DNA from: Nitrosomonas sp. | GTDB taxonomy: Bacteria; Pseudomonadota; Gammaproteobacteria; Burkholderiales; Nitrosomonadaceae | DNA: 8,012 nucleotides | Assembly: GCA_003514765.1 (NCBI GenBank) | Contig: DOOY01000062.1 | Location: 1-8,012 of the forward strand | Direction: 5' to 3' | In this document: in pieces, positions 4,986 to 8,012 of the stretch | How positions within the stretch are numbered: position 1 is the stretch's first letter | How the letters are laid out: each line of letters begins with the position of its first letter | Notes under the pieces: generated by a model | What the model was told of the DNA's origin: nothing | Database searches by the model: none | What the model saw: only the letters and a program-made list of their open reading frames with translations | Translations under genes and position numbers: made by a program

Positions 4986-6905
4986 CTAGTCTGTGCCTTC
5001 TTTTGCAACTCCTTGCGGTGGAATATCTGTTTCCTCTGTTTCTTCTTCCGTAGAAGGTGCTTCCTCGGTTGCTTTTTCCGCCGTAGACTGTGGTGGCTTA
5101 GGCGGACGCGGAGGACGTCCTTCCATAATATCTTTGATCTGTTCGCTGTCTATGGTTTCCCATTCCAGCAAAGCCTGCGTCATAGCTTCGATCTTATCTT
5201 TATTTTCCTCAATCAATTTACGCGCTAGCGCATACTGCTCGTCAACGATACGGCGTATCTCAGCATCAACCTTTTGCATTGTCGCCTCACTCATATTCTT
5301 ATGAGTGGTTACAGATCGGCCAAGGAAAACTTCACCTTCATTTTCGCCGTAAACCATAGGGCCAAGCGAATCAGTCATGCCCCACTGGGTAACCATCTGG
5401 CGAGCTAAATCAGTTGCACGTTCAAAGTCATTTGATGCGCCTGTGGTCATTTGATGCATGAAAACTTCTTCTGCGATACGACCGCCAAACATAACTGCCA
5501 GTCTTTGCAGAATCTCTTCTCTTTCCATACTAAAGCGATCTTCAGTCGGTAATTGCATTGTGACACCCAGTGCACGTCCTCTTGGAATAATAGTCACTTT
5601 ATGAACTGGATCGGTTTTAGGCAACAGATAGGCCACAACCGCATGTCCTGACTCATGATAAGCGGTATTCTTGCGTTCATGCTCGGGCATGACAACCGAT
5701 CTTCTTTCGGCCCCCATAAATATTTTATCTTTGGCATTCTCGAAATCTTCCATATCTACCAAACGCTTATTTCTTCGCGCTGCGAATAAGGCTGCTTCGT
5801 TAACCAAATTAGCCAAATCCGCACCTGACATGCCCGGTGTACCACGCGCCAGAACACCAGCTTTAACATCGGGCGCCAGTGGCACTTTGCGCATATGCAC
5901 ATTGAGAATCTGCTCGCGTCCACGAATATCAGGTAATGGAACGGTGACTTGCCGGTCAAAGCGGCCAGGACGTAACAGCGCAGGATCAAGCACATCAGGA
6001 CGGTTAGTCGCAGCAATCACAATAACACCCATTGCACCTTCAAACCCATCCATTTCAACGAGCAGTTGATTAAGCGTCTGCTCGCGTTCGTCATTACCGC
6101 CACCCAGTCCCGCGCCACGTTGACGGCCAACCGCATCAATCTCATCTATGAAGATAATGCAAGGCGCATGCTTCTTGGCTTGCTCAAACATGTCGCGCAC
6201 TCTCGACGCACCAACACCGACAAACATTTCCACAAAATCAGAACCGGAAATGCTGAAGAAGGGTACCCCGGCTTCACCAGCAATTGCGCGCGCCAGAAGT
6301 GTTTTACCTGTTCCGGGGCTGCCCACCATCAGCACACCACGGGGTATACGCCCCCCCAGTTTCTGGAACTTGGTAGGATCACGCAAAAATTCTACGAGCT
6401 CGGCAACTTCTTCCTTTGCTTCCTCACAACCGGCGACATCATTGAACGTTACCGGATTCTGAGATTTATCAAGCATACGCGCCTTGCTTTTACCGAAAGA
6501 GAATGCGCCACCATTACGGCCGCCTCCTTGCATTTGACGCATGAAGAATATCCATACCGCAATAAGTAACAGCATTGGAAACCATGAAATGAAAATACTC
6601 ATTAACATGGAGGGTTCTTCCTCCGGTTTTGCTTCAATAACGACGCCTGATTTAAGCAAATCACTTACCAACCATGGATCCGAAGGAGCATACGTAGTAA
6701 AACGTGCACCATCTGTATTTGTACCTCTCAATGTACGGCCATCAATAACAACCTTTGCAATACGGCCTCGATTTAATTCGGAAATAAATTGTGAGTATTC
6801 AATCGGCACCTGTGCTTGTTGTCGCACACTGAATTGGTTAAATACCGTCATCAAAATGAGTGCAATTACAAGCCAAATGGCCATATTTTTAATCAGATTA
6901 TTCAA
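4986..6905 (-). CDS. ftsH: ATP-dependent zinc metalloprotease FtsH
   Basis: FtsH is a hexameric inner-membrane AAA+ protease that degrades misassembled membrane proteins and short-lived regulators; in E. coli these include sigma32 and LpxC. The 639 residues match the usual length. Membrane helices lie at about 9-25 and 101-122, flanking a periplasmic domain. The AAA+ module has Walker A GSPGTGKT (195-202, with Ser where Pro is usual), the pore motif FVG (228-230), Walker B IIFIDEID (250-257) and the second region of homology with the arginine fingers around 298-318. The protease domain has HESGH (417-421), with Glu418 catalytic and His417, His421 and probably Asp493 as zinc ligands. The tail from 596 is Pro- then Glu/Thr-rich. 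The start is TTG, fixed by AAGGAG 5 nt upstream. The gene follows rlmE, as in E. coli, but here a 189-bp gap with its own promoter separates them, and a terminator follows. Confidence 0.98.
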   Translation of the reverse strand: MNNLIKNMAIWLVIALILMTVFNQFSVRQQAQVPIEYSQFISELNRGRIAKVVIDGRTLRGTNTDGARFTTYAPSDPWLVSDLLKSGVVIEAKPEEEPSMLMSIFISWFPMLLLIAVWIFFMRQMQGGGRNGGAFSFGKSKARMLDKSQNPVTFNDVAGCEEAKEEVAELVEFLRDPTKFQKLGGRIPRGVLMVGSPGTGKTLLARAIAGEAGVPFFSISGSDFVEMFVGVGASRVRDMFEQAKKHAPCIIFIDEIDAVGRQRGAGLGGGNDEREQTLNQLLVEMDGFEGAMGVIVIAATNRPDVLDPALLRPGRFDRQVTVPLPDIRGREQILNVHMRKVPLAPDVKAGVLARGTPGMSGADLANLVNEAALFAARRNKRLVDMEDFENAKDKIFMGAERRSVVMPEHERKNTAYHESGHAVVAYLLPKTDPVHKVTIIPRGRALGVTMQLPTEDRFSMEREEILQRLAVMFGGRIAEEVFMHQMTTGASNDFERATDLARQMVTQWGMTDSLGPMVYGENEGEVFLGRSVTTHKNMSEATMQKVDAEIRRIVDEQYALARKLIEENKDKIEAMTQALLEWETIDSEQIKDIMEGRPPRPPKPPQSTAEKATEEAPSTEEETEETDIPPQGVAKEGTD

Positions 6906-6910
6906 AATAG

Positions 6911-6916
6911 CTCCTT
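6911..6916 (-). promoter_or_regulatory. Strong ribosome binding site that fixes the ftsH TTG start
   Basis: AAGGAG on the minus strand lies 5 nt before the TTG at 6905. The next in-frame ATG (residue 8) has no comparable site and would trim the N-terminal membrane helix, so TTG is the likely start. Confidence 0.8.
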
Positions 6917-6941
6917 GGTTTGCACCTGTAGAAATATTATC

Positions 6942-6970
6942 TTTTTACGCCAACTCGCTTTAAATTTCAA
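6942..6970 (-). promoter_or_regulatory. Sigma70-type promoter of ftsH
   Basis: TTGAAA (6965-6970, 5/6 match) and TAAAAA (6942-6947, 4/6 match) are separated by the ideal 17 bp on the minus strand. Transcription would begin near 6935, about 30 nt before the ftsH start. The heat-shock pattern CTTGAAA with CCCCAT-like -10 is not completed, so sigma32 control is not supported by the sequence. Confidence 0.5.
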
Positions 6971-7010
6971 CTCTCGAGTAAAATAAAAACAAAATGGCAT
7001 AATATATTCA

Positions 7011-7036
7011 GAACAAATGTAATATACATTTAGTTC
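7011..7036. repeat. Imperfect palindrome between rlmE and ftsH
   Basis: GAACAAATGTA (7011-7021) pairs with TACATTT-A-GTTC (7025-7036): 11 bp with one bulged A around a 3-nt centre. On the minus strand no T-run follows, so it is not a standard terminator for rlmE. It sits 41 bp upstream of the ftsH -35 and could be an operator or an RNA hairpin at the rlmE 3' end. No known binding site is matched. Confidence 0.4.
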
Positions 7037-7094
7037 GTGTTATCAATTGCTTATTTATTAACTTGCTAGATGGTTATTATTTAAATTCTGTTAT

Positions 7095-7712
7095 TTAGTT
7101 TTTTTGAAGCCCTAGCAAATATACTTCGTTGCTGCGATCGCGAGAAGCCTTTGGTTTTCGTATCAAGACCTTCTTAAATCCGCCTCGCATCTCATGTAAA
7201 AACTGATCAAATCCGCTTCCTTGGAAAACTTTGACTAAGAAACTGCCGCCGTAGTTCAGTTTTTCCATTGCGAAGTTTAATGCCAGTTCTGCCAAATACA
7301 TACTGCGCGCTTGATCGCTCACGCCTATACCACTTATATTAGGCGCCATATCTGAAATAACCACATCAGGACAACGCCCGGCTAACTGCCGATCTAGCGT
7401 TATGATAGCACTTTCTTCTCGAAAATCACCTTTAATGAAGGCGACACCCGGTAATGGTTGCATATCAAGAATATCAAATGCAACGACTTTACCCTGTTCG
7501 CCTACTTTGTACAGAGCAACTTGAGACCAACTGCCCGGTGCCGCACCCAAGTCTACAACAACCATGCCTGCTTTTAGTATACGATCGCGTTCATTGATTT
7601 CAAGTAATTTATAAGCAGCACGTGAACGATAACTTTCTTTTTTTGCCTGCTTTACAAAAAAATCGTTCACATGTTCTTTCATCCATCGATTACTGGTTTT
7701 AGTACGCGCCAT
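7095..7712 (-). CDS. rlmE: 23S rRNA 2'-O-ribose methyltransferase RlmE (FtsJ/RrmJ)
   Basis: RlmE is an S-adenosylmethionine-dependent enzyme that methylates the 2'-OH of U2552 (E. coli numbering) in the A-loop of 23S rRNA during late 50S assembly. The 205 residues match the family's usual length. The basic N-terminus with YRSRAAYKL (28-36) is typical. The SAM-binding motif I is [11 protein letters not shown] (54-64). The K-D-K-E catalytic set is present as Lys35, Asp121 (SDMAPN), Lys161 (VKVFQG) and Glu196 (NEVYL); Asp80 lies in the SAM pocket. The start at [10 protein letters not shown] is chosen by family alignment. The frame stays open for 44 more codons upstream, but that extension overlaps the divergent yhbY and has no family resemblance. 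No strong Shine-Dalgarno sequence is seen. It diverges from yhbY across 40 bp and is followed by ftsH. Confidence 0.96.
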   Translation of the reverse strand: MARTKTSNRWMKEHVNDFFVKQAKKESYRSRAAYKLLEINERDRILKAGMVVVDLGAAPGSWSQVALYKVGEQGKVVAFDILDMQPLPGVAFIKGDFREESAIITLDRQLAGRCPDVVISDMAPNISGIGVSDQARSMYLAELALNFAMEKLNYGGSFLVKVFQGSGFDQFLHEMRGGFKKVLIRKPKASRDRSNEVYLLGLQKN

Positions 7713-7752
7713 CGAGTAAAATAACAAATAACTATTTTGATAAGTAAGGTTT

Positions 7753-8012
7753 ATGTTGATACTCAGTATTGCACAACGCCGCCGATTTTCTGCGCAGGGA
7801 CATGCGCTCAATCCAGTTGTAATCATTGGAAAAGCGGGGCTCACAAAAAACGTCTTGGACGAACTGGATCGAGGACTGCTCAGTCACGAATTAATTAAGG
7901 TTAAAGTGCAACTGGACGACCGCGACGCAAGAGAAACAATGCTTGAAGAAATTTGCCAACAGCTCAATGCCGCATCCATTCAACATATCGGAAAAACTTT
8001 TGTAATTTATCG
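7753..8012 (+). CDS. yhbY: YhbY-family RNA-binding protein (CRM domain), 3' end outside the window
   Basis: My translation of the plus strand from the ATG at 7753 gives 86 complete codons, open to the window edge. The sequence matches the CRS1-YhbY (CRM) domain: [13 protein letters not shown] (19-31) holds the conserved GxxGLT loop, followed by HELIKVKV (45-52) and IGKTFVIYR at the end. YhbY binds precursors of the 50S subunit and takes part in ribosome assembly, which fits its divergent neighbour rlmE. It is the only plus-strand gene seen. AAGG (7746-7749) lies 3 nt before the ATG and 6 nt before a TTG at 7756, so the TTG may be the true start and would shorten the protein by one residue. 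Only the last few C-terminal residues should be missing. Confidence 0.93.
   Translation, partial: MLILSIAQRRRFSAQGHALNPVVIIGKAGLTKNVLDELDRGLLSHELIKVKVQLDDRDARETMLEEICQQLNAASIQHIGKTFVIY

Noticed and set aside
6066..6963. Long plus-strand open frames opposite the 5' half of ftsH
   Set aside because: They mirror the strongly conserved AAA+ coding region and have no family resemblance, which is usual for shadows of high-quality coding sequence.
6942..6975. Sigma32 heat-shock promoter before ftsH
   Set aside because: TTGAAA resembles a heat-shock -35, but no CCCCAT-like -10 follows at 13-15 bp; the 17-bp spaced sigma70 reading fits better.
7713..7844. 44-residue N-terminal extension of RlmE
   Set aside because: The frame is open, but the extension would overlap the divergent yhbY and has no counterpart in the family; [10 protein letters not shown] aligns with the normal N-terminus.
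1..8012. tRNA, rRNA, CRISPR array, origin or attachment site
   Set aside because: None of the characteristic sequences or arrangements was seen on either strand by eye; a dedicated scan would be needed to exclude small RNAs.

Overview
The window carries a run of conserved bacterial housekeeping genes, nearly all on the minus strand, and one unfamiliar histidine-rich gene at its left end. The order yhbY (divergent, cut by the right edge), rlmE, ftsH, folP, glmM, pstS is a known betaproteobacterial arrangement. With the AT-rich intergenic DNA and the character of the proteins, it suggests a member of Nitrosomonadales, perhaps a Nitrosomonas-like ammonia oxidiser. The class is fairly secure; the genus is an inference made without a database search.

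Right part (about 4893-8012): yhbY (ribosome assembly) and rlmE (23S rRNA 2'-O-methyltransferase) diverge from a 40-bp gap. ftsH (membrane AAA+ zinc protease) follows with its own sigma70-type promoter, a TTG start behind a strong AAGGAG site, and a strong intrinsic terminator. Middle (about 2627-4892): folP (dihydropteroate synthase) and glmM (phosphoglucosamine mutase) both appear to start at TTG with no evident Shine-Dalgarno sequence. folP begins only about 24 bp beyond the T-run of the ftsH terminator, so its transcription needs explaining.

Left part (1-2626): between glmM and pstS is a 344-bp gap. It holds a possible 211-bp miniature inverted-repeat element bounded by TTAA, then an array of PhoB-type half-sites at 11-bp spacing with a well-placed -10 box. 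pstS, a secreted phosphate-binding protein, is therefore very likely a Pho-regulon gene. It ends at an 18-bp-stem terminator, and pstC, pstA and pstB do not follow as they do in many relatives. Beyond it is a gene for an exported protein with a His/Asp/Glu-rich insert between two beta-rich halves and a Gly/His-rich C-terminal membrane anchor. This looks like a periplasmic metal-binding protein of unknown role.

Most of the window is ordinary core genome. The points that merit a second look are the His-rich anchored protein, the Pho control region, the possible miniature element beside it, the isolated pstS, the ftsH-folP junction and the cluster of TTG starts.
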